Part shown: positions 25,948-33,420 of the stretch, in pieces | Layout of the letters: each line of letters opens with the position of its first letter | Numbering within the stretch: the stretch's first letter is position 1 | Translations under genes and position numbers: made by a program | The notes under the pieces: model-generated | Seen by the model: the letters and a program-made list of their open reading frames with translations, nothing else | Database searches by the model: none | What the model was told of the DNA's origin: nothing | Assembly (NCBI RefSeq): GCF_015704865.1 | Contig: NZ_JADQTO010000025.1 | Location: 59,676 to 123,675 of the forward strand | Reading direction: 5' to 3' | DNA: 64,000 nucleotides | DNA from: Actinoplanes aureus | GTDB lineage: Bacteria; Actinomycetota; Actinomycetes; Mycobacteriales; Micromonosporaceae

Positions 25948-26364
25948 TCAGCAGAACCCGGAGACGGCGTCGCGCAGGTTCTCGGCGCTCTCGCGAACCG
26001 CTGCGACCGAAGCGCGGACCGCCGACAGGTTCGTGCGGTTCGGATCGGTACGCGCCGTGTCCACACTCGCCTGCAGCTGGTCCACGGTGGTCTTCAGCAT
26101 GTCGGCCTGCGGCTTGAACTGGGCCTTGGCGTCCTGGACGAGCTGGTTGAGCTCGTTCAGCAGCTGGCTGACGTACGGCCGGGCCGCGTTCAGCCCGTTC
26201 TCGGAGACGTTGGCGTTCTTGATCTGGTTCACGGTGTTCTGCACGGCCGCGAAGCTGTCGCACACCGCCTGGGTCGACCCCTCGGCCGGGGTGCTGCTGC
26301 AGCCGCCGAGGCCGAGGATGCCGACGGCCATCGTCGCGGTGAGGATTCTCGGGATTCGCTCCAT
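25948..26364 (-). CDS. Small secreted lipoprotein
   Basis: A 138-residue precursor with a basic start, hydrophobic core and lipobox LGLGGC (Cys about residue 22), so a membrane-anchored surface lipoprotein. The mature part is mostly helical and polar (NTVNQIKNAN, NELNQLVQDAK, TVDQLQASVDTAR, SAENLRDAVSGFC), coiled-coil-like, with a Cys near the start and a C-terminal Cys that could pair. Function unknown. ATG lies 7 nt after a -10 hexamer, implying a leaderless mRNA. Confidence 0.8.
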   Translation of the reverse strand: MERIPRILTATMAVGILGLGGCSSTPAEGSTQAVCDSFAAVQNTVNQIKNANVSENGLNAARPYVSQLLNELNQLVQDAKAQFKPQADMLKTTVDQLQASVDTARTDPNRTNLSAVRASVAAVRESAENLRDAVSGFC

Positions 26365-26399
26365 GCCGCCGAGGATGACGCCACGCGGCGCCGCGGACG

Positions 26400-26416
26400 T
26401 CATCTCGGCGGGATGA
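26400..26416 (-). promoter_or_regulatory. Palindromic site 11 (TCATCT-N5-GGATGA), leaderless promoter
   Basis: Centred 44 nt from the lipoprotein ATG. CATCCT (26372-26377, minus strand) begins 22 nt beyond the site and ends 7 nt before the start codon. Confidence 0.65.
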
Positions 26417-26470
26417 ACGCGTGCCTCAGACGGTCGTGCTCAGCACCGTGCCGCGGTACGGGGAGCGTCC

Positions 26471-26487
26471 TCACCCGCGCCGGATGA
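26471..26487 (+). promoter_or_regulatory. Palindromic site 12 (TCACCC-N5-GGATGA) with -10
   Basis: CACGAT (26510-26515) begins 22 nt beyond the site, predicting a ~20-nt leader with GGAGGAGTGA before the ATG at 26542. Sites 11 and 12 give this divergent pair separate promoters. Confidence 0.62.
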
Positions 26488-26541
26488 GGACGTGCGCAGG
26501 GGCCGCCAGCACGATGGGACCGACGAGTGGAGGAGTGAGAC

Positions 26542-27087
26542 ATGGCCATCGGTCCCGTCCAGCTGTTGGTGCTGGGCTTCAAACACCCCAACTTTCACGG
26601 CGAGATCATCGAGGAACTGGAGCGGTTGAAGGCGAGTGACACCGTACGGGTGATCGACGCGCTCGCCGTCTACAAGGACGCTGACGGCGAACTGTCGGCC
26701 GAGCACCTGAGCAACCTCACCCGCGAGGAAGCGGTCGAGCTGGGCAGCAAGATCGGTGCGCTGATCGGGCTCGGTTTCGAGGGCGAGGCGGGTGCCGCGG
26801 CCGGTTACGAGAAGGGGGCCGAGCTGGCGGCCGAGGAGGGCGTCGCGGTCTTCGACGATCCACAGGCGTGGGACGTGCTCGCCGACATCCCGAACGACTC
26901 CGCCGCCGCCCTGCTCCTGATCGAGCACCACTGGGCCGTACCGCTGCGCGACGCGATCGTCCGCGCCGGTGGTTTCCGGGTCGCGGACGGCTTCATCAGC
27001 CCGCTCGACCTGGTCGGCATCGGCCTGATCGCGGCCGAGGAGGCAAAGGAACTGCACGACCTGGAGACCGCGGGTAAGACGGCCTGA
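26542..27087 (+). CDS. DUF6325 family protein
   Basis: A 181-residue soluble protein. Residues 1-60 (GPVQLLVLGFKHPNFHGEIIEELERL, VRVIDALAVYKD) resemble the N-terminal domain of DUF1269-type proteins, and the C-terminal part (DSAAALLLIEHHWAVPLRDAIVRAGG) matches what I know of the actinobacterial DUF6325 family. A Gly/Ala-rich central segment is shorter than in DUF1269. GGAGGAGTGA precedes the ATG. Followed after 23 bp by a 27-codon Arg-rich gene with its own ribosome site. Confidence 0.72.
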   Translation: MAIGPVQLLVLGFKHPNFHGEIIEELERLKASDTVRVIDALAVYKDADGELSAEHLSNLTREEAVELGSKIGALIGLGFEGEAGAAAGYEKGAELAAEEGVAVFDDPQAWDVLADIPNDSAAALLLIEHHWAVPLRDAIVRAGGFRVADGFISPLDLVGIGLIAAEEAKELHDLETAGKTA

Positions 27088-27110
27088 CCACACGACATAA
27101 GGAGCGTCCG

Positions 27111-27194
27111 ATGTTCGCTACACGGAGAGTCGCCCGCCGTACGAGCCGGCGCACCGCGCGCCGGGTGGATCGGCGCCAGGACCGCCGGTTCTAG
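27111..27194 (+). CDS. 27-residue arginine-rich peptide
   Basis: ATG at 27111 preceded by AAGGAG at ideal spacing, stop TAG at 27192-27194. The peptide begins MFATRRVARRTSRR and ends DRRQDRRF, with about 12 arginines and a repeated R-R-x-x-R-R pattern that would form a strongly basic helix. It is 23 bp after the DUF6325 gene and probably co-transcribed. A small RNA-, DNA- or phospholipid-binding peptide is conceivable; no function can be assigned. Its stop overlaps the stop of the convergent kinase gene. Confidence 0.6.
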   Translation: MFATRRVARRTSRRTARRVDRRQDRRF

Positions 27195-28525
27195 ACGGCG
27201 GCGGCGTCTGAGCTGCGGCGGCGGGCGAAAGCCAGCCGCCGCAGCCGTTTCCAGTCCATCTCCGGGCGGGCCGGGCGGACACCGGGGCGACGGCGGGGTA
27301 CGCGTACGCGCAGCGCACCGGGCCGGATCGAGCAGCGCACCGGGGTGGGCAGGATGACCGCCTCCCCGTCGATGCCCACCGGCAACGTCGGCGTGTCCGC
27401 GTCGACCACCGCCTCGGTCGTGGCCCGGACGGTCAGTGCTCTCGCCCGGCCACCACCGCTGATCAGCCCGGCCGCGTCGGCCGCACCCCGCACGGTGACC
27501 GCGAGCACGCCCAGCGTCCCGCCGTCCAGCCGGGGCCGCTCGCCGAGGCCGGCCACATCGTCCGCGGCGTACGGGTTGTTGCTGATCAGCACGGCCTGCG
27601 GGCCGGTCACGGACACGCCGTCCACGTCGAGCCGCAGACGGGCCCCGTCGTGCCCGGTGAGCACATCGGGCAGCAGATCCAGCGTGGTGCCGATCTTGTC
27701 GTCGCGGTAGGCGGGGCTCTGCACGATCGCGGCGTACGCGCCGAACGAGGCGTTGTTGACGAACGTCCGGTCGCCGATCAGGCCGAGATCGATTCGCAGC
27801 TCCACCCCGTCGCTGAGGGCGTCCAGGCACGTCGACGGGTCCTCGCGGTCCAGGCCCAGATCGAGGGCGAAATGGTTGCGGGTGCCCGCGGAGATGACCA
27901 GGAACGGCAGCCCGTGCTCGGCGGCGATGCCCGCCACCAGGGCCTGGGTACCGTCTCCGCCGGCCACGCCGAGCAGGTCGGCGCCGTTGCGGACGGCGTC
28001 CCGGGCAACCTCGGCGACGTCCACCGCCGGTCCGTGGAAGACGTAGACCTCGGCGCCGAGCTCACGGGCACGCTCCGCCAGGTGGAACCGCTCGACCTTC
28101 CCGCCACCCGAGCGCGGATTCATGATCAGGTACGGGCGGCGCGGCGGCGGGGTCTCGTACTCGGTGATGGTGTCCTCCCGGTCCGGGGCCAGCGCGCGCT
28201 GCCCGGCCGCCACAGCGGCTGACCAGAGCAGCCCGAAGACGATCATCACCCAGATCAGGTTGGCCCGGGCGAAGAGCACCGCGACGACCAGCGGGGCGAG
28301 CACCACCACCGCACCGGCCAGCCAGCGCAGCAGGCCGCGGTGCGTGAGGAACCACCAGGCGGCGGCCAGGCCCACGGCTGAGCCGATCGAGCCGACCAGC
28401 AGCAGCCCGATGCTGCCGCGCAGCCCGGCGACGGCGAGGACCAGCAGGACAGCCGCCGCCACGGTGAGGAAGGACAGTCTCGCCAGCCAGCGCCGGGACG
28501 AGGGGACATCGACAAGCTCAGCCAT
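27191..28525 (-). CDS. Diacylglycerol kinase-like lipid kinase
   Basis: A 444-residue protein. The first ~110 residues hold three to four membrane segments. A DAGK catalytic domain follows, with LIMNPRSGGGK near 135 and LGVAGGDGTQALVAGIAAE with the nucleotide-binding GGDGT, then NNASFGAYAAIV and GIDGEAV near the end. Such kinases phosphorylate diacylglycerol or related lipids and can be used for phosphatidylinositol-mannoside or lipid recycling; the true substrate is unknown. ATG 28525 lies 6 nt after a -10 hexamer. Confidence 0.88.
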   Translation of the reverse strand: MAELVDVPSSRRWLARLSFLTVAAAVLLVLAVAGLRGSIGLLLVGSIGSAVGLAAAWWFLTHRGLLRWLAGAVVVLAPLVVAVLFARANLIWVMIVFGLLWSAAVAAGQRALAPDREDTITEYETPPPRRPYLIMNPRSGGGKVERFHLAERARELGAEVYVFHGPAVDVAEVARDAVRNGADLLGVAGGDGTQALVAGIAAEHGLPFLVISAGTRNHFALDLGLDREDPSTCLDALSDGVELRIDLGLIGDRTFVNNASFGAYAAIVQSPAYRDDKIGTTLDLLPDVLTGHDGARLRLDVDGVSVTGPQAVLISNNPYAADDVAGLGERPRLDGGTLGVLAVTVRGAADAAGLISGGGRARALTVRATTEAVVDADTPTLPVGIDGEAVILPTPVRCSIRPGALRVRVPRRRPGVRPARPEMDWKRLRRLAFARRRSSDAAAV

Positions 28526-28559
28526 GGACCAAGCGTCGCGCGCGGTCTTCCGGTGGGCT

Positions 28560-28576
28560 TCATACCGGCGGGATGA
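28560..28576. promoter_or_regulatory. Palindromic site 13 (TCATAC-N5-GGATGA), bidirectional
   Basis: GACGCT (28532-28537, minus) begins 22 nt away and gives a leaderless kinase transcript (centre 43 nt from ATG 28525). GATCGT (28600-28605, plus) begins 23 nt away and gives a leadered M48 peptidase transcript. Confidence 0.68.
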
Positions 28577-28644
28577 GGTGGCGCGCATCGGCGCGGGTGG
28601 ATCGTCGACCACAACCCCCGGACCGGCCGGACAGGAGATCCGTT

Positions 28645-29499
28645 GTGGCGACATCGTCAGCACCCGGAAGTCAGCTGCGCCACCCCGCCGAATTGCCCTT
28701 CTACGTGTTCATGGTCGTCCTCAATCTGATCATCATCTGGTTGATCATTCAGGCGGCTGTCACTGTTCCGTTCCTGCCGGAGCGGCTCCAGGACTCGGGC
28801 TGGGTCGATGCGGTCCGTTCCGCGTTCATCGGTCTGCTCCTGCTGGTCCCGGCCATCGTGGTGATCCGTGAGACGCAGCGGGCCTCGACCCGCGGCAGCG
28901 CGGTCGAGCTGTCCACCGCGCAGTACGGCGATCTCTACCGGACCATGGACGACTTCGCCCGGCAGCTGAACCTGCCCCGGCGCCCGAATCTGTATCTGGC
29001 CAACGGCAACGGGACCCTGAACGCGTTCGCGGCGCAGGCCACCGGCCACGACTACGTGGTGCTCTCCAACGAGCTGTTCGTGAACCTCTACCGGGAGAAC
29101 CAGGACGGCCTGCGGTTCATCCTCGGCCACGAGCTGGGGCACATCAAACTGCACCACGTCTCGCTCTGGTACCAGCTCTCAGTCGCCTACTCCGAGCGCA
29201 TCCCGATCCTCGGCCCGACCCTGTCCCGGCTGCGGGAGTACTCCTGCGACCGGCACGGCGCCCACCTCTGCCCGACCGGCGCGACCGGCCTGGTGCTGCT
29301 CGCCTCGGGCCGGTACACCGAGCAGACCACTGACGTCGATCAACTGGTTCGCCAGGGCCGGCAGCTGCGAGGTTTCTGGGTCGAACTGGCCCAGCTCACC
29401 CGGTCGCATCCGTTCACCGTGCGGCGGCTGGAGCGCCTGTTCCGCCTGGGCCTGCTCCAGTCCCGGGTACGCGAGGCCGAGCACGGAACACCGGTCTGA
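28645..29499 (+). CDS. M48 family metalloprotease
   Basis: A 284-residue HtpX/Ste24-like zinc protease. Two membrane segments near 20-75, then the catalytic HELGHIKLHH (HExxH) at about 160 and REYSCDRHG supplying the third zinc ligand. It probably degrades misfolded membrane or periplasmic proteins during stress. GTG 28645 is chosen from the upstream AGGAGA; the earlier frame is basic low-complexity. Divergent from the lipid kinase with a shared promoter site. Confidence 0.88.
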   Translation: MATSSAPGSQLRHPAELPFYVFMVVLNLIIIWLIIQAAVTVPFLPERLQDSGWVDAVRSAFIGLLLLVPAIVVIRETQRASTRGSAVELSTAQYGDLYRTMDDFARQLNLPRRPNLYLANGNGTLNAFAAQATGHDYVVLSNELFVNLYRENQDGLRFILGHELGHIKLHHVSLWYQLSVAYSERIPILGPTLSRLREYSCDRHGAHLCPTGATGLVLLASGRYTEQTTDVDQLVRQGRQLRGFWVELAQLTRSHPFTVRRLERLFRLGLLQSRVREAEHGTPV

Positions 29500-29505
29500 T
29501 CAGCC

Positions 29506-29522
29506 TCATCCGTTCGGGATGA
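29506..29522 (+). promoter_or_regulatory. Palindromic site 14 (TCATCC-N5-GGATGA, perfect) with -10
   Basis: Both half-sites match the consensus. AAGGCT (29545-29550) begins 22 nt beyond the site; a leader of about 20 nt with GAGGAGGAG precedes the PPK2 ATG at 29578. Confidence 0.7.
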
Positions 29523-29577
29523 CGTGCCGCCACGTGCGGACCGAAAGGCTGAGACCCGCGAAACCGAGGAGGAGCGA

Positions 29578-30438
29578 ATGGGGCCGGACCTCACCGAGGC
29601 GTATGCGCAGGCTCTGCGAGAGCTCGCGGAGCTGCGGCACGAACGTACGGCCCTGAACCGCAAGCTGAGGGCCGAGCGCGGGTTGCGTTGCTGGCAGGTG
29701 GAGCTGCTGAAGTTGCAGCGGCACCTGGAACTGGAGAACCTCCGCATGATCGTGCTCTTCGAGGGCCGGGACGCGGCGGGCAAGGGCGGTGCCATCCGCC
29801 GGGTCACCCGGTTCATGAACGAGAAGCATTACCGGGTCGTCGCGCTCGGCCGGCCCACCGACGAACAGCGGTCGCAGTGGTACTTTCAGCGCTACGTGGC
29901 GCAGTTCCCGGCCGGCGGCGAGATGGTGCTGTTCGACCGGAGCTGGTACAACCGCGCGATGGTCGAGCGGGTCTTCGGCTTCTGCAGTCCGAAGGAGTAC
30001 CGCGACTTCCTGCTCGGCGTCACCGGATTCGAGAAGGACCTGGTGCGCCAGGGCACGATTCTGGTGAAGCTCTACTTCAGCGTCACCCGTGAGCAGCAGG
30101 CCCGGCGGTTCGAGCGTCGCCGTACCGATCCGCTGCGGCAGTGGAAGCTCAGCGAGATCGACCTGCAGGCGCAGGACCGCTGGGACGACTTCACCGTCCG
30201 CAAGTACGAGATGCTCAAGCGCACCGAGACCCGGGCCGCACCGTGGCTGATCGTCCGCTCCAACGACAAACAGCGTGCCCGGCTGAACACCATGAAGGTC
30301 ATCCTGAACGCGGTCGACTACAAGGGACGCGATCCCCAACTCGATTTCACCCCGGACCCGGAGATCGTGGTGCGCGGTGCGGAGGAGATCGCCCTGATGG
30401 AGGCCGAGCGAGACCGGAGCGGCAGGTTCATCGGGTGA
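29578..30438 (+). CDS. Polyphosphate kinase 2 family protein
   Basis: A 286-residue PPK2-family enzyme, which transfers phosphate between polyphosphate and nucleotides. Walker A GRDAAGKGG is at 63-71, the lid Arg-rich segment around 100, and Walker B FDRSWYNRA follows; family blocks RYVAQFPAGGE and KLSEIDLQAQDRWDDFT are present. The N-terminal ~45 residues are a charged helix. The sequence does not settle whether it prefers ADP, GDP or AMP. It begins a run with a small conserved protein and a K+ channel. A second PPK2 is at 41727. Confidence 0.92.
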   Translation: MGPDLTEAYAQALRELAELRHERTALNRKLRAERGLRCWQVELLKLQRHLELENLRMIVLFEGRDAAGKGGAIRRVTRFMNEKHYRVVALGRPTDEQRSQWYFQRYVAQFPAGGEMVLFDRSWYNRAMVERVFGFCSPKEYRDFLLGVTGFEKDLVRQGTILVKLYFSVTREQQARRFERRRTDPLRQWKLSEIDLQAQDRWDDFTVRKYEMLKRTETRAAPWLIVRSNDKQRARLNTMKVILNAVDYKGRDPQLDFTPDPEIVVRGAEEIALMEAERDRSGRFIG

Positions 30439-30445
30439 GGAGGTC

Positions 30446-30694
30446 ATGATCGTGCCCGAGGCGTCTTACCAGGTCAGAGTCTCCGGGGTGATCCCCGACG
30501 AGGTGCTGGCGGAACTACGCGACCTCACGGTCAGCGTGGAGCCGCCGGAGACCGTACTGCACGGGTCGTTACCCGACCAGTCGGCGGTGGTCGGGCTCAT
30601 CTCCCGGATCCACGGCCTCGGGCTGCGGCTCATCGAGGTACGCCGGCTGCCCGCGGAGGAGGGGCCGGGCGACCAGCCGGGACCATCCCGTTGA
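30446..30694 (+). CDS. Small conserved actinobacterial protein
   Basis: An 82-residue protein, paralogous in pattern to 4467-4742 (see that entry): YQVRVSGVIPDEVLAELRDL, TVLHGSLPDQSAVVGLISRI, GLRLIEVRRL, then a Pro/Gly-rich tail. Function unknown. GAGGAGG precedes the ATG; it is 7 bp after the PPK2 gene and overlaps the next start as TTGA. Confidence 0.72.
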   Translation: MIVPEASYQVRVSGVIPDEVLAELRDLTVSVEPPETVLHGSLPDQSAVVGLISRIHGLGLRLIEVRRLPAEEGPGDQPGPSR

Positions 30695-31389
30695 GAACGC
30701 CACAGACCCGCGGCGGCTACGGCATGGTGCTGGTGCTGATCGTCATCACGTACGTGTTGGCGCTGCTCACCGAGGAGCGCTGGATGGTGGCGGTGCTCCT
30801 GTTCGTGCAGACCGGCACGGTCTGGCAGACGCTGCGGGTCTCCAAGGCCCGGGCCGGGCTGCGACTGATCGCCGGACTGGTCTTCCTGCTGGCGCTGGTC
30901 GCGGCCCTGCTCAACCTGTTCGCCCGCAACGTCCCGCTGATCGGCTGGACCTTCCTGGCCTCCAGCGCCCTGTACCTGGTGGCCCCGTTCTCGATCGTCC
31001 GGGACCTCGGCCGGCACCGCGGGGTGAACCAGCAGACGATGCTCGGCGCGCTCGCCGCCTACCTGCTGATCGGGATGGCGTTCGCGTTCGCGTACGAGTG
31101 CGTCGCCGCCATCCAACCCGGGCCACTCTTCGGCGAGCGGGGCGACGGTTCGCTCGCCGACGTCCTGTTCTTCAGCTTCGTCACGATGACCACCACCGGG
31201 TACGGCGACCTGGTGCCGGCCACCAACCCGGCGCAGAGCATCGCCGTCCTGGAGACCCTCGTGGGCACGCTCTTCCTGGTCACCGCGGTGGCGAAGGTGG
31301 TCGACAAGTGGCGGCCGAGCAACTGGGAGGCCGAGAACGGGGATCGCTCATTCGCCGGGGATGACGCGCCCGGACCTGATCGACGGTGA
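30691..31389 (+). CDS. Two-pore-type potassium channel protein
   Basis: A 232-residue membrane protein with about five to six membrane segments. The last pair flanks the pore loop with selectivity filter TTTGYGDL (about residue 170), diagnostic of K+ channels; the filter has T-G-Y-G-D in place of the commoner V-G-Y-G-D. No cytosolic RCK domain. The TTG start overlaps the upstream stop. Palindromic site 15 lies within its last 40 bp and serves the next gene. Confidence 0.88.
   Translation: MRTPQTRGGYGMVLVLIVITYVLALLTEERWMVAVLLFVQTGTVWQTLRVSKARAGLRLIAGLVFLLALVAALLNLFARNVPLIGWTFLASSALYLVAPFSIVRDLGRHRGVNQQTMLGALAAYLLIGMAFAFAYECVAAIQPGPLFGERGDGSLADVLFFSFVTMTTTGYGDLVPATNPAQSIAVLETLVGTLFLVTAVAKVVDKWRPSNWEAENGDRSFAGDDAPGPDRR
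31348..31364 (+). promoter_or_regulatory. Palindromic site 15 (TCATTC-N5-GGATGA) with -10
   Basis: GAGCAT (31388-31393) begins 23 nt beyond the site and predicts a leader of about 22 nt with GAGGAG before the GTG at 31422. The site itself is inside the K+ channel gene. Confidence 0.6.
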
Positions 31390-31421
31390 GCATTCCGGCA
31401 GCGCCGTACTGAGGAGTTCCC

Positions 31422-31883
31422 GTGCTGTGGTCACTGCTGTTCCTCGCGTTTCTGTTGCTGCTCGGCGCCGTCGCCAGGGAGCGCCGCAGCCGGCGCCACT
31501 TCATCGACGGCGGATCCGCGTTCTGGTGCCGGATCCGGACCAGTGGTGGCCCGCCGCGTGCGTGGCGGCGGCTACGCCGGCAATGGTCCCGGCGGATGTG
31601 GGCACGCTGGTCCGGCGACGAGCTGGTGGTACGGCGCGGGCCGGTGTTCGACCGGACGATCCGGCTGACGGCGCGAGTCTCCCCGGTGGGCGTCTACGTC
31701 GTGCCACCCGGCGAGGCGAAGCGGTGCGGGCAGCACCCGATCGCGGTACGGCTCTGGCTGCGCGACGGGTCGCTGGTCGAGGTCACCGCCACCGAGGCGG
31801 AACGCACCGAGCTGGTCGGGCCGTTCCTGGCCGCGGCCTTCAGTGACCTGCCCAAGGCGCCGGTGCCCCGGCGCGAGAACTGA
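31422..31883 (+). CDS. Membrane-anchored protein of unknown function
   Basis: A 153-residue protein with one N-terminal membrane helix (LWSLLFLAFLLLLGAVA) followed by a very basic stretch (RRLRRQWSRRMWARW) and a beta-rich domain (VRRGPVFDRTIRLTARVSP, AVRLWLRDGSLVEVTATEAE). Loosely reminiscent of DUF2550 proteins, but I would not assign it. TGAGGAG precedes the GTG. Probably co-transcribed with the HdeD gene 15 bp downstream. Confidence 0.7.
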   Translation: MLWSLLFLAFLLLLGAVARERRSRRHFIDGGSAFWCRIRTSGGPPRAWRRLRRQWSRRMWARWSGDELVVRRGPVFDRTIRLTARVSPVGVYVVPPGEAKRCGQHPIAVRLWLRDGSLVEVTATEAERTELVGPFLAAAFSDLPKAPVPRREN

Positions 31884-31898
31884 CAGGAGGACGACCCG

Positions 31899-32459
31899 AT
31901 GGCGGAGATGTCGATCGCGAGGTCCGAAACGTCCATGGCCCGGACATGGCACTGGGTTGGGCTGGTCGCCGGCCTGCTGACCCTCGCCCTGGGCATCGTC
32001 GCGTTCGTCTGGCCGGAGGCGACCCTGCGCGTGGTCGGTTTCCTCTTCGGCCTCAACCTGCTGGTGGTCGGAGTGGCGCGGACCGTGGTGCTGCTCTTCT
32101 CCAGCGGCTACCCGACGCTGAACCGGGTGGTCGGCATCGTCTTCGGCGTCTTCGTCGCCATCGTGGGCATCCTCTGCCTGCGCAACGTCGCGGGATCGGT
32201 GGCGCTGCTGCTGCTGATCGTCGCGATCGGCTGGATCCTCGACGGGATCGCCGAGATCGTCCTGGCCATCGGCTCCGGCGAGTCGGGCCGTGGCTGGCGG
32301 CTCGCCTTCGGCGCGGGCGCGATCGTCGCCGCGATCGCCCTGCTGGTCTGGCCCGGGATCGGCCTGACCGCCTTTCTGTTCATCGGCGCGACGACGCTCT
32401 GCTTCCTCGGTATCTGCCTGATCTTCGTCGCGGTCGCCGGCCTGCGTTCGCGGGCTTAA
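31899..32459 (+). CDS. HdeD family acid-resistance membrane protein
   Basis: A 186-residue protein with six membrane segments. It has the HdeD pattern: GLVAGLLTLALGIVAFVWPEATL, then GIVFGVFVAIVGILCL and LAFGAGAIVAAIALLVWPGIGL, in which each repeat pairs a membrane segment with a W-P motif. In E. coli HdeD is linked to acid tolerance; the mechanism is unknown. AGGAGG precedes the ATG. Its stop overlaps the convergent DUF2231 gene by 4 bp. Confidence 0.85.
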   Translation: MAEMSIARSETSMARTWHWVGLVAGLLTLALGIVAFVWPEATLRVVGFLFGLNLLVVGVARTVVLLFSSGYPTLNRVVGIVFGVFVAIVGILCLRNVAGSVALLLLIVAIGWILDGIAEIVLAIGSGESGRGWRLAFGAGAIVAAIALLVWPGIGLTAFLFIGATTLCFLGICLIFVAVAGLRSRA

Positions 32460-32917
32460 TTCTGCGGGACCGGCGGTCGCCGTTGCAGGCGGACCATCGG
32501 GGCGTACGGGTCACCGAACCGGCCGCCGTACCAGGCGCCGAATCCGGCCAGCACCAGCCCCACCAGTTCCACGACCAGCAGCCCCGGGTCGGCGGCGCGA
32601 TCGGGGCTGCGGATCCGCATCAGCGTCAGCACCGCGAACAGGATCAGCACGGCGAAGTCCATCAGCAGGCTGAGGAACGAGATCCGGGCGGCCTTCGGGT
32701 CGTGGGCGCCGAACGCGTCGACGCCCGCGGCCAGTGCTGCCAGCAGGCCGCCGACCAGGCCGGCCACGATGTTCCAGTAGGCCAGCGTGCCGATCAGGTG
32801 CGGTGCACCGAGCACGGTCGCCAGGTCGAAGAGGACCGCCATGGTGAACAGGCCCAACGGGAACATGAGCAGCAACGGCCGTACCGCCTGACCGGCGAGG
32901 AGAAGTCGGCTCTGCAC
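32456..32917 (-). CDS. DUF2231 family membrane protein
   Basis: A 153-residue protein with four membrane segments, beginning QAVRPLLLMFPLGLFTMAVLFD and including AYWNIVAGLVGGLLAALAAGVDAF; this matches the DUF2231 family. Some members sit near haem or redox proteins, but function is unknown. The GTG start lies 6 nt after a -10 hexamer and 43 nt from the centre of site 16, so the message is probably leaderless. Confidence 0.78.
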   Translation of the reverse strand: MQSRLLLAGQAVRPLLLMFPLGLFTMAVLFDLATVLGAPHLIGTLAYWNIVAGLVGGLLAALAAGVDAFGAHDPKAARISFLSLLMDFAVLILFAVLTLMRIRSPDRAADPGLLVVELVGLVLAGFGAWYGGRFGDPYAPMVRLQRRPPVPQN

Positions 32918-32951
32918 CGTTCCAGCCTTGACCGGCAGGCCTTCCGGTACG

Positions 32952-32968
32952 TCATCCCCGGCGGGTGA
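32952..32968 (-). promoter_or_regulatory. Palindromic site 16 (TCATCC-N5-GGGTGA), leaderless promoter
   Basis: AAGGCT (32924-32929, minus strand) begins 22 nt beyond the site, 6 nt before the GTG at 32917. Confidence 0.65.
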
Positions 32969-33144
32969 ATCAGCGTTCTACCGGGTGATCCCGCTGCCGA
33001 GGCCGCGTTCAGAAGCGGTCACCCCCCCCGCAGAAAGGCGATGGCCATGCGGGGGTGTCGGAATCATCCGCTGCGAAGGATCCCGGAATCGGTCGCGGCC
33101 GGAAAGCTGATCACGTCGACATCACGAACCGTCACATGACCCGG

Positions 33145-33390
33145 TTGGTCTCCAGCGCTGCCCCGCGAGGGCTGGACAGTCCTGAGAGACGTAACCGGGT
33201 ACCGCAGCGGCCCGGGCCCGGTGTCACCCCGCCGGGCCCGGCTGGCTCACAGTGCTTCCTCCGTGGGGGCGTAGGCAGCACTGGAGACCAGCCGGGGTGT
33301 CGCAGCGGACGGGCCCGGTGCTTGTCCTGCCCGGGCCCAGCCGGCTCGCAGCGTCGTCTCTCGGGGGACGAGACGGCACTGCGAGCCGGC
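33145..33390 (+). ncRNA. Highly structured leader or small RNA candidate
   Basis: Several nested inverted repeats are packed here. 33145-33162 pairs with 33274-33291 (18 bp, two mismatches) and closes a domain containing a 10-bp hairpin (33212-33221 with 33232-33241). A related hairpin lies at about 33310-33337. A 12-bp stem (33340-33351 with 33379-33390) carries a further 6-bp stem inside. Two ~58-bp imperfect direct repeats (about 33197-33254 and 33295-33354) underlie the pattern. It ends 30 nt before the lipoprotein ATG. I match it to no known riboswitch. Confidence 0.45.
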
Positions 33391-33420
33391 CCTCTATCGG
33401 GTCGAGAGTGGGGAGCCGGA

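Noticed and set aside
33181..33250. TPP or c-di-AMP riboswitch before the PT-repeat lipoprotein
   Set aside because: A CTGAGA-like and an AACCGGG-like string occur, but the required conserved cores and their order are absent.
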